Positions 35,674-44,784 of a stretch of 64,000 bases of DNA are shown here, one piece after another. The translations under genes and the position numbers were made by a program. The stretch is from Fimbriimonadaceae bacterium (lineage in GTDB: Bacteria; Armatimonadota; Fimbriimonadia; Fimbriimonadales; Fimbriimonadaceae): NCBI GenBank assembly GCA_019187105.1, contig JABAQM010000001.1, positions 806,001 to 870,000 on the forward strand, given 5' to 3'. Under the pieces are notes generated by a model that was not told the DNA's origin, did no database searches, and saw only the letters and a program-made list of their open reading frames with translations. Every line of letters starts with the position of its first letter. Within the stretch, counting starts at the first letter, position 1.

Positions 35674-37269
35674 ATGACCTCGGTGAAACCCAGCATCGGA
35701 CGCGCGGGCGCGATCATGATGGCCAGCCTGCTCCTGAGCCGGTTCCTGGGCATCATTCGCGACATGATCATGGCCTGGCGGTTCGGTCAAAACGCGGAAA
35801 CCGACGCGTACCGGCTCGCCTTCCAAGTCCCCGATCTCCTGTTCTATCTGGTTGCCGGTGGCGCCCTGAGTTCTGCCTTTATTCCGGTTTTCAGCGAATA
35901 CCTTCACACTGATCGAGAAGAGGAGGCATGGACGCTCTTTAGCTCGGTCACGACCTTGATGTCGGTGGCAATTCTGCTGCTGATTGCTGTTTGTTGGATT
36001 TTCGCAGAGCCCCTGGCCCGGCTGGTCGCTCCTGGCGTCGACCCCCAGTCGCTGCCCCTTATCGCCGAAATGAGCCGGATTCTTCTACCTGCCCAGTTCG
36101 CCTTTTTTATCGGCGGGCTCATGTTCGGGACCCTCTACTCGCGGCAGGTTTTCTCGGTCCCGGGTCTCGGACCCAATGTCTACAACCTGGGCATAATCTT
36201 TGGCGCTCTCGTCATCAGCAACTTTGTCGTTCCCGGTGTCATGGGCATGACGTGGGGGGCCTTGGTCGGAGCGATTCTGGGCAACCTCGTCATTCCGTTC
36301 TGGGCCATGGCACGAATGGGTTCGCGGTACCGCCCCATGATCGACCTGAGCCATCCTGGCGTCCGCAAGGTGTTCAAGCTCATGATCCCGGTCGTAGCAG
36401 GGCTGTCGCTCCCTTCGGTTTATGGGCTCGTCCTGCAGTACTTCGGGACGTTCTATAGGCAGCACGGCATCAACACCGCACTCGATTATGCCAACCGGTT
36501 GATGCAGGCTCCGCTTGGAGTCTTCGGCCAGTCGCTTGCGCTTGCCGCTTTCCCCGCACTGGCACAGTTTTATGCCCAGAAGCGCATGGACGCGTTTGGC
36601 AGCCAACTCCAAAAGACCCTGACGACCGTGGTCTATCTCTCCGTACCGGTTGCCGCCCTCTTCTTCTTCTTCTCGGAGCCAGTCGTGGATGCCTTCTTCC
36701 AGCACGGGCGCTTCACTGATGCGAATTCGAAAGCCGTCGCCGGCTGCCTCCAGTTCTTTGCCATCGGGGTTGCGCCCTGGTGCCTCCAGCCGGTGCTCAT
36801 GAGGGCCTATTTTGCCGTGCAGAACACCGTCACACCGATCGTGATGGGGACGATCACCACCCTTGTCTTCATTTCACTCGCGGCAACCTTCACCGCGCTC
36901 AAGTGGAGCTACATTTACCTGCCCCTCGCCGGCTCGATCGCCGCGATCGTCCTCGTTCTCATGTTGGTAAGAGGGGTTGGCAAGTTCGCGGTCGATCTGC
37001 ATCCGCCAGAGCTGGTACGGGACTCAGCGAAGGCGCTTACCGCCGCGATCGCGGCTTGCCTGCTGCCCTGGTTGGTCTGGCGATACGGAGGAACGGCGGT
37101 CACCGGTGTCACCGGAGCGGCATCCCTTGCCCTCCTCACCCTCGTCGTGTTGCTCGTCGGATGGACCTATTACGCGGTGACGAAGGCGCTTAAAATGCCC
37201 CAGACCGCTTACATTGAGCGCGCGCTTGCGAAGATCGGTCGGCCCGCTCCCGATCAGCCCGCCGAATAG
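35674..37269 (+). CDS. murJ: Lipid II flippase MurJ (MviN)
   Basis: 531 aa. MurJ moves lipid II across the inner membrane. Family landmarks are present: SLLLSRFLGIIRDMIMAWRFG near the start, about 14 hydrophobic helices, GVFGQSLALAAFPALAQFYA and DAFFQHGRF. ATG 35674 gives the family N-terminus; the open frame continues upstream through trxA and is not used. Its 3' end overlaps the convergent sucC by 16 bp. No own promoter is evident between the trxA hairpin and the start. Confidence 0.92.
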   Translation: MTSVKPSIGRAGAIMMASLLLSRFLGIIRDMIMAWRFGQNAETDAYRLAFQVPDLLFYLVAGGALSSAFIPVFSEYLHTDREEEAWTLFSSVTTLMSVAILLLIAVCWIFAEPLARLVAPGVDPQSLPLIAEMSRILLPAQFAFFIGGLMFGTLYSRQVFSVPGLGPNVYNLGIIFGALVISNFVVPGVMGMTWGALVGAILGNLVIPFWAMARMGSRYRPMIDLSHPGVRKVFKLMIPVVAGLSLPSVYGLVLQYFGTFYRQHGINTALDYANRLMQAPLGVFGQSLALAAFPALAQFYAQKRMDAFGSQLQKTLTTVVYLSVPVAALFFFFSEPVVDAFFQHGRFTDANSKAVAGCLQFFAIGVAPWCLQPVLMRAYFAVQNTVTPIVMGTITTLVFISLAATFTALKWSYIYLPLAGSIAAIVLVLMLVRGVGKFAVDLHPPELVRDSAKALTAAIAACLLPWLVWRYGGTAVTGVTGAASLALLTLVVLLVGWTYYAVTKALKMPQTAYIERALAKIGRPAPDQPAE

Positions 37270-38411
37270 GCGAGCTTTGTGATCTTCTGGGCGGCTTCCT
37301 GCATCGTCTGAGCCGGCACGATTCGCGAACCAGCCAGCAACGCTCGACCCTCTTCCGCAGCAGTGCCCTCGATGCGCGCCACCACTGGGATTCGCACATC
37401 GAGCTCGTCGAAGGCCGCCAGGATTCCCTTCGCGACTTCGTCGCACCGGGTGATGCCACCAAAGATGTTGATCAAGAGCCCCCTTACGTTGGCATCCATC
37501 AAGATGAGCTCCACGCAGCTTTTGACCCGCTCCGCTTGCGCGCCGCCGCCTACGTCGAGGAAGTTTGCCGGGCTGCCTCCAGCCGCCTTCACCTCGTCCA
37601 TCGAGCACATGACCAGGCCTGCGCCATTTCCAATGATGCCGATGTCACCACCAAGCCGAACATAAGCGATTCCGCGCCGAGAGGCTTCAGCTTCAATCTC
37701 GTCCTCGGCGCTGTCGTCGGCCGTAGCCTGGTATTCAGGATGCCGAAACATCGCGTTGTCGTCGATCGCGACCTTTGCATCCGCTGCGATCAGCTTGCCG
37801 TCCGGGGTCAGGGCGCAAGGATTGATCTCGACAAGGTCGGCATCAGACTCCATGTATGCCTTAACCAGCCGCCGGATCATGGAGACCATCTGGTTCTGCG
37901 CAGCTTTTGGAATGCCGGCATCCTTCACTGCCTTGCGCACCTCGAAGTCGGCGACGCCCCATGCCGGATCGACTACAAGTCGAACGATTGCTCCAGGATT
38001 TCTGGCGGCCACTTCTTCGATTTCCATGCCACCCTCGGCCGAAAGCATGACAATGAGCTTTTGTTCGGCCCGATCCAGCAGAACCGCCAGGTAGTACTCC
38101 TCGGCGATGTCTACGGTTTTCGCCACAAGAACCTTCTCGACCACCATTCCCTGAGGGTTCTGGATGCTCTTGAGAGTCTTGCCAATGAGCTCGCCTGCAA
38201 ACTGGCCGGCACTGCCGGCATCTTCGAAAAGCTTGACTCCACCGGCCTTGCCCCTGCCCCCCATCAGGACCTGGGCTTTCACGACAACGTGCCCGCCGAG
38301 CCGTTCGGCAATCGACCGAGCGGCTGCGCCATCGGTGGCGACGTCTCCTTCCGGGACGGGCACACCAAAACGGGAGAGCAAGTCTTTTGACTGGTACTCG
38401 TGGAGCTTCAT
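37254..38411 (-). CDS. sucC: Succinyl-CoA ligase, beta subunit (ADP-forming type)
   Basis: 385 aa. It carries the ATP-grasp fold that binds nucleotide and succinate in the TCA cycle. KLHEYQSKDLLSRFGVPVP, VKAQVLMGGRGKAGGVKL, CALTPDGKLIAADAKVAIDDNAMFRH and INIFGGITRCDEVA are canonical. The partner gene sucD is not in the window; the next gene downstream is murJ on the other strand. A secreted gene precedes it on the same strand. Confidence 0.93.
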   Translation of the reverse strand: MKLHEYQSKDLLSRFGVPVPEGDVATDGAAARSIAERLGGHVVVKAQVLMGGRGKAGGVKLFEDAGSAGQFAGELIGKTLKSIQNPQGMVVEKVLVAKTVDIAEEYYLAVLLDRAEQKLIVMLSAEGGMEIEEVAARNPGAIVRLVVDPAWGVADFEVRKAVKDAGIPKAAQNQMVSMIRRLVKAYMESDADLVEINPCALTPDGKLIAADAKVAIDDNAMFRHPEYQATADDSAEDEIEAEASRRGIAYVRLGGDIGIIGNGAGLVMCSMDEVKAAGGSPANFLDVGGGAQAERVKSCVELILMDANVRGLLINIFGGITRCDEVAKGILAAFDELDVRIPVVARIEGTAAEEGRALLAGSRIVPAQTMQEAAQKITKLAYSAG

Positions 38412-38426
38412 GCGGGAACGCTGAGT

Positions 38427-39428
38427 CTACCTGCCGATACCCAGGAGGCCCTGAAGGCGGCCAAGAACGTCGGCAAGCGGCGAACCCGGAAGCATCGAAG
38501 GTAGAGAGGCGATCCCCAGCTTGATCATCATCCAGTAGCCCTCGGCAGCGTTCCAGAAGGCGGTGCCAGTCTCTACCGCTCGATCCCAATAGCTGGCAAG
38601 CGCTCCCATTAAGCCCGGTTCGCGGCGAGGCCGAGATGAAGTTTCGATCTTCTTCACACCGTCCAACCGAACGTCGAGCTTGTTGACAAGCGACCGTTTG
38701 GATACTTTCCCACTCTTGATCTCGGTCACGTCCGAAACCGCGTCGGCTTTTGCCTCAAAGATGGAAATCAGCCCGAGCTTGCGATCGAACACAGCCTTTC
38801 CAGCGCCCTTCATCGTGGTTTTCACGCGGGCGAACGCGTCTTTCTCCTCCTTCACCACCTGCTTGTCCACATCCTCGAGGATCTCATACTCCTGGCTGAG
38901 CTTAAGGTCGATCTTGGCTTCGGATTCCGTCAATCCAGTCAGTCGGCAATCGAAGACCACATCGGTGTCGCCAAACGGCTTGGAGAAGGTCCACGTGTCG
39001 CCCTCGCCAAGTTCCTTCGCGGGAAACTCGATGGAGAGGTAGGAAATGTCGGGAAAGCGCTTGACATCCAGGCCGGGAAGCCGAACGGGCAGCGACACGT
39101 TGGGTGCATCGGTTGAGATCAGCTTGCCCTGGGGGGAAACCACGATCGTCGTCTTGGGAAAGAATTCCTTGACGTTCTCGGTCGTCAGGGGCAACGTCGC
39201 CTCGTTGAAGACGATCTTGAACCGATTGATGTCAGAGGTGGCCGACAGGTTGCCCTCCTTGGTAGAATTTCCTTGAAGCCGGAAGCCGATGTCAACGACG
39301 ACCTTGCCCTCGTTGCCGCCCAAGATCGGCAAAAAGCCGGTGAACTCCGCCTTCATGGTGTAGGTCTTGGCGAGCCCAGGGGCGAATCCGTACTGAAGGG
39401 TCGAAACGAGAGCGAGGGCCAGTATCAC
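38427..39428 (-). CDS. Secreted or envelope beta-rich protein of unknown function
   Basis: 333 aa, GTG start at 39428 with an N-terminal hydrophobic signal (ILALALVSTLQYG). A CACAAT box ends 6 nt before the GTG and there is no ribosome-binding site. The middle is beta-rich (VVVDIGFRLQGNSTKEGNLSATS, KELGEGDTWTFSKPFGDTDVVFDC), resembling DUF6263-like exported proteins. The C-terminus has an amphipathic Gly/Leu-rich helix. The gene ends 15 nt before sucC and is divergent from phzF. Confidence 0.55.
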   Translation of the reverse strand: MILALALVSTLQYGFAPGLAKTYTMKAEFTGFLPILGGNEGKVVVDIGFRLQGNSTKEGNLSATSDINRFKIVFNEATLPLTTENVKEFFPKTTIVVSPQGKLISTDAPNVSLPVRLPGLDVKRFPDISYLSIEFPAKELGEGDTWTFSKPFGDTDVVFDCRLTGLTESEAKIDLKLSQEYEILEDVDKQVVKEEKDAFARVKTTMKGAGKAVFDRKLGLISIFEAKADAVSDVTEIKSGKVSKRSLVNKLDVRLDGVKKIETSSRPRREPGLMGALASYWDRAVETGTAFWNAAEGYWMMIKLGIASLPSMLPGSPLADVLGRLQGLLGIGR

Positions 39429-39475
39429 AGCGCTATTGTGAAGGATTGACGGGGCCGCCGCGCCACAATGTTCCC

Positions 39476-40291
39476 ATGGAAGTCTTCCTGGTCGATGCTT
39501 TTGCCTCGGCGCCCTTTACGGGCAATCCCGCCGCGATCTGTCCGCTCGACGGGCCTGCCCCGGATGACTGGATGCAAGCGCTGGCAATGGAGATGAACCA
39601 AGCAGAGACCGCCTTCTTGTGGCCCGAGCAAGATGCTTTTCGGCTCCGCTGGTTCACGCCCATGGTCGAAGTGGACCTCTGTGGCCACGCCACGCTAGCT
39701 GCTGCTCACTTACTCTGGGAGAGCGAACGGCTGCCCAGCGGAGAGGAAGCGGCCTTCCTGACAAGAAGCGGCACGCTCAAGTGCAGCCAGGCAGGGCAGG
39801 CGATTCGGATGGACTTCCCAGCCGAAACGGCTGCCGAGCGCACCGCCCCCGTGGATCTGGTTGAGCTGCTCGGCTCCCCGGCGACCTGGTATGGCAGCAA
39901 TCGAATGGACCATTTGGCAATCCTGCCGGACGAAAGTGCCGTTCGAGCGGTCGTCCCGGACATGACCGCCATCGCAGAGCTCGAATGCAGGGGCCTCGTC
40001 GTTACGGCGGTGGCGGATCCCGGGCGGGATTACGATTTTGTTTCTCGGTTTTTTGCCCCCCAATCAGGGGTACCCGAAGACTCCGTGACGGGCTCTGCTC
40101 ACTGCGGGCTTGGACCTCTCTGGTCCCAGCGACTCCAAAAGGCGGCACTGCGCGGCTACCAAGCCTCGCGGCGGGGTGGCTATGTCGATATGGAGGTTCG
40201 GGGCGACCGAGTCATCCTCGGGGGCCATGCGGTGACCACGCTCCACGGGCACTTAACGCTCGCGGCCTATCCCCCCACGCTCATCGACTGA
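39476..40291 (+). CDS. PhzF-family epimerase/isomerase
   Basis: 271 aa, two mirror-image domains of the diaminopimelate-epimerase fold. Motifs: FTGNPAAICPL, the catalytic Glu in NQAETAFL, DLCGHATLAAAHLL, FAPQSGVPEDSVTGSAHCGL and the C-terminal GGYVDMEVRGDRVILGG. The substrate is not known. ATG 39476 is preceded by CACAAT with 6 nt between, another leaderless-type start. Its stop is directly adjacent to the stop of the convergent aldo/keto reductase. Confidence 0.88.
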   Translation: MEVFLVDAFASAPFTGNPAAICPLDGPAPDDWMQALAMEMNQAETAFLWPEQDAFRLRWFTPMVEVDLCGHATLAAAHLLWESERLPSGEEAAFLTRSGTLKCSQAGQAIRMDFPAETAAERTAPVDLVELLGSPATWYGSNRMDHLAILPDESAVRAVVPDMTAIAELECRGLVVTAVADPGRDYDFVSRFFAPQSGVPEDSVTGSAHCGLGPLWSQRLQKAALRGYQASRRGGYVDMEVRGDRVILGGHAVTTLHGHLTLAAYPPTLID

Positions 40292-41260
40292 TCACCATGA
40301 ATAGGCTTCAGGAGCCTTTGGATAACGCGGAAAGATCTGATCGATCGCCGCCAAGGTTTCTGCCGAGAGCGCGATTTCGAGTGCCCTGAGGGAGCCGTCG
40401 AGTTGCGCCATGGTCCTCGGGCCGATGATCGGCGCCGTGACCGCAGGTTGGGCAAGGAGCCACGCCAAGGCAGCGTCGGCCGGCTGTTCGCCCATGCTTC
40501 GGCATAAGGCTTCCCACTGTTCAAGCTTCTCGCGGTTGGCTTCCACCTTCTCCTGCACACCGCTGCCAGATCGCCTTCCCACTTCAGCCTTTGCGAGTGC
40601 GCCGCCAAGCGCACCGCCAGCCAACGGGCTCCAGGGAATGATGCCTAGGCCGTACTCCTGGGCGCAAGGAAGCAGCTCGATTTCAGGCAACCGATGGATG
40701 AGGCTGTATTGGCACTGCTCGCAGACCAGACCCAGCAGGCGGAAGTCGGAGGCCACGTGATTGGCCTTGGCGATGTGCCACGCCGCAAAGTTGGACGAGC
40801 CGAAATAGAGCACCTTTCCTTGCTGTCGAAGGACGTAGAAGGCCTCCCAAATCTCCTCCCATGGAGCCTCACGCCAAACGTGGTGCATCTGGTACAGGTC
40901 GATATAGTCGGTTTGCAGGCGCCTCAGGGACCCTTCGCAAGCTCGGCGAATATGAAGGGCGCTTAGCCGGTTCGTGTTCGGCCACTCACCCATGTCGCCG
41001 TACACTTTGGTTGCCAGAACAACCTTGTCCCTTCGACCACCGCCTTGCGCAAACCATCGGCCGATAATGGCCTCGGTCCAGCCCTCCCCCTTCTTCCAAC
41101 CGTATACGTCGGCAGTGTCGAAGAAGTTGATCCCATGCTCGAGCGCCCGATCCATGATCGCATGGCTGTCTTCCTCAGTCGTTTGGGGACCGAAATTCAT
41201 GGTCCCCAAACAAAGACGACTAACCTTCAGGGCGGTCCGGCCGAGGTTGGCGTACTGCAC
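40292..41260 (-). CDS. Aldo/keto reductase
   Basis: 322 aa TIM barrel using NADPH to reduce carbonyls. The catalytic tetrad is visible: Asp and Tyr in FFDTADVYGW, Lys in LATKVYG and His in YQMHHVW. The C-terminal NADP-binding part (PIIGPRTMAQLDGSLRALEIAL) is normal. Start overlaps the cyclophilin stop by 1 bp, so the two are one transcript. Confidence 0.92.
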   Translation of the reverse strand: MQYANLGRTALKVSRLCLGTMNFGPQTTEEDSHAIMDRALEHGINFFDTADVYGWKKGEGWTEAIIGRWFAQGGGRRDKVVLATKVYGDMGEWPNTNRLSALHIRRACEGSLRRLQTDYIDLYQMHHVWREAPWEEIWEAFYVLRQQGKVLYFGSSNFAAWHIAKANHVASDFRLLGLVCEQCQYSLIHRLPEIELLPCAQEYGLGIIPWSPLAGGALGGALAKAEVGRRSGSGVQEKVEANREKLEQWEALCRSMGEQPADAALAWLLAQPAVTAPIIGPRTMAQLDGSLRALEIALSAETLAAIDQIFPRYPKAPEAYSW

Positions 41261-41772
41261 TAGGACTTGCCTTTCAGGATGGTGATCGACACGATTTTGT
41301 CGCCCCTCTTGATCTTTGAGACCACATCCATTCCCTTTGTCACCCGCCCCAAGACGGCGTAGCTGCCGTCGAGGTGGGTCTTGTCGGACAGCATGATAAA
41401 GAGCTGGGAGTCGCCTCCGACTCTGGCGCCGGTCGAGGCAACACCGACCACACCTCGCTTGAAGGACGTCTGCGATGCCTCAAAGACCACGTTCTTGCCC
41501 GAGCCACCCGATCCGACCTCGGGACTGTCGAGCGACATGGTCCGACTCTGCGGGGCTCCCCACTGGACGACGAAATCGGGATCCACGCGATGGATGCGTT
41601 GGCCGTTATAGAACTTCTTCTTGACTAAGGCGTCGAAATGGGCCGCGGTCTTCGGCGATCCCTTCGAGTCGGTCGTGATCTCAAACGACTTGCCACCCTC
41701 AAGGGTGACCTTCCAAACTGAGTCGGCGAGAAGGCCAGGCGCTACGGCGGCCAGAACTGAAATCCAAAGCAT
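41260..41772 (-). CDS. Exported cyclophilin-type peptidyl-prolyl isomerase
   Basis: 170 aa with a signal peptide (MLWISVLAAVAPGLLA). The cyclophilin fold is recognisable: HFDALVKKKFYNGQRIHRVDPDFVVQWG, then GGDSQLFIMLSDKTHLDGSYAVLGRV. The usual active-site Arg, Phe and Gln residues are near the RVDPDFVVQ and GGDSQLF blocks. It helps protein folding outside the cytoplasm. It lies 14 nt after the response regulator, so it is co-transcribed with the two-component genes. Confidence 0.88.
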   Translation of the reverse strand: MLWISVLAAVAPGLLADSVWKVTLEGGKSFEITTDSKGSPKTAAHFDALVKKKFYNGQRIHRVDPDFVVQWGAPQSRTMSLDSPEVGSGGSGKNVVFEASQTSFKRGVVGVASTGARVGGDSQLFIMLSDKTHLDGSYAVLGRVTKGMDVVSKIKRGDKIVSITILKGKS

Positions 41773-41786
41773 CCTTCTAGTTTGGC

Positions 41787-42479
41787 TTATGGGGCCTGGA
41801 ATTTATAACCGTATCCGCGCATGGTATGCAGCATCTGAGGCGCATCGGGGTGCGACTGGAGCTTGTTCCGGAGCCGGTAGATGATCACGTCCAGGCTATT
41901 CGTGTTGCAATCGATGTCGTAGCCCCAGACCTGCTCGAAGATGGTCTCCCGGCTCAGCACGCGCCCGTTGTTCTGGGCCAGGTACGCGAGCAGCTCGAAT
42001 TCCCGGTTGGTAAGGACAAGCAGGTCTCCAAACAGCTTCACCTGCCGCAGATCGAAGTCTATCGAGAGCGGACCGAATTCCAGCTGCTTGGGCTTCGTTT
42101 GTTCGGCTGTGTACTCATTGGACCGCCGCAGTTGTGCCCTAACCCGGGCGAGCAGTTCGATGGGTTCAAAAGGCTTCGTCAAATAGTCGTCGGCGCCGAC
42201 CTCGAGGCCAATGACCTTGTCCATCGCGTCGGTCCGGGCGGTCAACATGATGACCGGAAAACGCCACTTGGCCCTCACCCGCCGACAGACACTCATGCCG
42301 TCTATCCCCGGTAATCCCAGGTCGAGAATCATCAGGTCCACCTTTCGATCCTCGAGGACGGACAGGGCCTCTTCTCCCGACGGCGCCGTGAACGCCTCGA
42401 ACCCATTGGAAACCAAAAACTTGCGAAGATTCTCAAGCAAGAAGCGGTCGTCGTCGACAATCAGGATTTTTCCGCTCAT
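41787..42479 (-). CDS. OmpR-family response regulator
   Basis: 230 aa. Receiver domain 1-120 with the acidic pocket DDD (9-11), the phosphorylated Asp at D53 (LMILDLGLPG), Thr in MLTARTD and Lys in DYLTKPFEP. A winged-helix DNA-binding domain (about 130-228, LTNREFELLAYLAQNNGRVLSRE) follows. Its ATG overlaps the TGA of the histidine kinase gene (ATGA), so the pair is translationally coupled. Confidence 0.95.
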   Translation of the reverse strand: MSGKILIVDDDRFLLENLRKFLVSNGFEAFTAPSGEEALSVLEDRKVDLMILDLGLPGIDGMSVCRRVRAKWRFPVIMLTARTDAMDKVIGLEVGADDYLTKPFEPIELLARVRAQLRRSNEYTAEQTKPKQLEFGPLSIDFDLRQVKLFGDLLVLTNREFELLAYLAQNNGRVLSRETIFEQVWGYDIDCNTNSLDVIIYRLRNKLQSHPDAPQMLHTMRGYGYKFQAP

Positions 42480-44662
42480 GATCGAGTTCTCCTAGCGGCT
42501 GGAATGCGAATCGTAAACGTGGTCCCACGGCCTGGCTCGGAGGCAACGGCGATATCGCCCTCGTGCTCCTCGACAATCCGCCGGCAGCTGTAGAGTCCCA
42601 AACCGAATCCCTCAGACCTTGTCGAGGCAAAGGGTTGGAAAAGGGACTGCAGCGAATCGTGGGGGATGCCCTTTCCGGTGTCTCTGAAGCTGATTTCCAC
42701 CGAGGACCCGGCGGCAAGGGCGGTCACGGTCAGGGACCCACCATGGGGCTCCATGGCCTGCACCGCGTTGAGCACGAGATTGATGAACAGGTGCTCGATC
42801 TGGTGGAGATCCCCGATCACGGGCTGCAGGTCTTCGGCCGATTCCGTCACGACCTGAACGTTCGACACCCTCAGCTGGGCCGCGGTTAAGGTCAACACCC
42901 TTTGTAAGATTTCCTTCAGGTCGACCTGCTGCTTGGCGACCATGCGCGGCTTCGCGTATGAAAGGAGCCGGTGCGACAGCACCGCAAAGCGGTCGAGATT
43001 GGCCCGCACCGCATCCAGACTCTTGATGGGATCGTCCGCAAACGACAGTTCCATCGACAGCGAGGCCAGGATGTTGCGGATGTCGTGCGCCGTACTTGCG
43101 GCAAGCGTTCCGACCACAGACAGCTTTTCACTCTGCACCAGTTGGCGTTGCGCATTTCGCAACTCGTCGGTGGTCTCGATGAGCTGCATCTGCAGCGCGT
43201 TGGCGGCGAGCAGCAGGTTCATCTGCTCGGCAAGGGCCTCCAAGTGGGACCGGTGACGTGGATCGCTCATATCCACTTCGGAGGTCCCTCCCATGGCCAA
43301 GAACGCGGTCGGATGATTTTCCTGGACCAGAGAGGCAAAGGTCACGACATCGGATTTCATCAGAGACCGCAAGGGTTCCGTGGCTTGAGCTGAGTCGACG
43401 ACAAGATCACGTCCAAGCTGCGGATGGTCGAACAGCGCCATGAGCTTGGGCACCTCGATCACATCGATTTCGTGCTCCTCGTAGGGCGACTTGCCGTCCT
43501 GATAGAGCCTGAGCATGAATCCATCAGACTTTCTCGTAATCAGGGCTGCGGAGTGATACCCGAGCAACCCCTGAAGCAGCCTCATCTGCTGGTCAACGAG
43601 CTGTCCCATGTTAGGGGTTGACCGCAGGATCATCAGGCCCTGGTTCATGGCGGCCAGGACCGAATTGGTGGTCTCAAGGTCAGCCTTTTGCTGTTCGATC
43701 GCGGCTTCGCGTTCGGCAATCTGCTCCTGCAGATATCGTTCCCGCGCCAATTCGGCGGAAATGCGCATCGCCATCAGTGACATGAACCGTCCGTCCTCTT
43801 GATCGAGGGTCTCGTCTACTCGATTGTCGACGAAGCAGACGGTGCCAATCTGGATTCCGCTCGGATCGTGAATCGGGCACCCCAGGTACCGATTCGCGCC
43901 CAGTTTGGCAGGACCGGTCTCGGCCCACTCGGGATTGGTCCGGGCGTCCTGAATGATCAGCGGCCCATCCTGTCCGATCACGAAGTTGCAGTAGGTCTGC
44001 TCCAAGGGAAGGCCCTGGATCGCCTTCAGCTCCTCCGGCATCCCAACGGTTTCGGCGTAATGCATAAAGCCGTCGCGAAGCAAGGATAGGACCGCGATCG
44101 CCCCGCCGTAGAATTCGGAGATGACGGAAAGGATGCTCCGGTAGGCGACGATCGGATCGGGATTGAACATCGTGCTGATTTCGGTCAGCCTTTCCGCCAT
44201 ATCCCGGCGTCGTCGCTGGCGCGTCACATCCCGGAACGTCCACATGCGACCAATCAGGTTGCCGTCCTCGTCCCAAACGGGCCCCGTGATCCGGCTCAAG
44301 AACCGCGGTGGCGAGGTCGACAGGGCGAGTTCATCTTCGTACCGCTGCTCGGGGTCCGCATAGATCTCATCCAGCCGGTCTTCCCAAGACGCCGGGTCGG
44401 GAATGATGCGGTAAACCGCTTCGCGCACGGTCTTTGGATTCGATTGGACGACCATCGCCGGGTCGATCTCGAACATCCGGCCGAAGGCCTCGTTGCACGC
44501 CAGACTTCGATGCTCCAGGTCGGTGAGCAAGATCCCATCGTTGCTCGACTGCAGAATCGCTCGCAGCAAAGCCAACGTATGGCTAGCCAGATGTGGCCTG
44601 ATCGCCACCCCTGGTTCGGGAGTTCGATTTCCGACTATAACGCGCTGCGCCTCCAGCACCAC
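42476..44662 (-). CDS. PAS-GAF-GAF sensor histidine kinase
   Basis: 728 aa, soluble as far as seen (no membrane segment). Domains: PAS about 30-140 (ILLTDLEHRSLACNEAFGRMF), GAF about 165-310 with a Cys-Asn-like IGQDGPLIIQDA, a second GAF about 330-480 with a short coiled coil before it, HisKA with H near 526 in STAHDIRNILASL, and an HATPase with NLVLNAVQAM, GKGIPHDS and FGLGLYSCR. The start codon is GTG 44662; a stronger ribosome-binding site sits before an out-of-frame ATG at 44670. Signal unknown. Confidence 0.9.
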   Translation of the reverse strand: MVLEAQRVIVGNRTPEPGVAIRPHLASHTLALLRAILQSSNDGILLTDLEHRSLACNEAFGRMFEIDPAMVVQSNPKTVREAVYRIIPDPASWEDRLDEIYADPEQRYEDELALSTSPPRFLSRITGPVWDEDGNLIGRMWTFRDVTRQRRRRDMAERLTEISTMFNPDPIVAYRSILSVISEFYGGAIAVLSLLRDGFMHYAETVGMPEELKAIQGLPLEQTYCNFVIGQDGPLIIQDARTNPEWAETGPAKLGANRYLGCPIHDPSGIQIGTVCFVDNRVDETLDQEDGRFMSLMAMRISAELARERYLQEQIAEREAAIEQQKADLETTNSVLAAMNQGLMILRSTPNMGQLVDQQMRLLQGLLGYHSAALITRKSDGFMLRLYQDGKSPYEEHEIDVIEVPKLMALFDHPQLGRDLVVDSAQATEPLRSLMKSDVVTFASLVQENHPTAFLAMGGTSEVDMSDPRHRSHLEALAEQMNLLLAANALQMQLIETTDELRNAQRQLVQSEKLSVVGTLAASTAHDIRNILASLSMELSFADDPIKSLDAVRANLDRFAVLSHRLLSYAKPRMVAKQQVDLKEILQRVLTLTAAQLRVSNVQVVTESAEDLQPVIGDLHQIEHLFINLVLNAVQAMEPHGGSLTVTALAAGSSVEISFRDTGKGIPHDSLQSLFQPFASTRSEGFGLGLYSCRRIVEEHEGDIAVASEPGRGTTFTIRIPAARRTRS

Positions 44663-44670
44663 CAGATCAT
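44635..44670 (-). CDS. Possible Trp-rich 11-residue leader ORF before the histidine kinase
   Basis: ATG 44670 follows AGGAG with an 8-nt gap and encodes MIWWCWRRSAL before a TAG. It overlaps the GTG start of the kinase in another frame. Three Trp among the first six residues is notable, but the ORF is tiny and may be chance. Confidence 0.3.
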   Translation of the reverse strand: MIWWCWRRSAL

Positions 44671-44749
44671 GGGACGGTCTCCTAACACCAAGTTAACTAT
44701 AAGATGAACGGCAGATGAACGCGTTCATCTTTGATCAAATCCTGAGTGG

Positions 44750-44778
44750 GTGACTGGTCTCGTTTGCATCGGTAGACT
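44750..44778 (+). promoter_or_regulatory. Leaderless promoter of the phosphoesterase gene
   Basis: GTGACT (44750-44755), 17-bp spacer, TAGACT (44773-44778), then 6 nt to ATG 44785. The predicted transcription start falls on the A of the start codon and there is no ribosome-binding site. Confidence 0.6.
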
Positions 44779-44784
44779 GCCACC

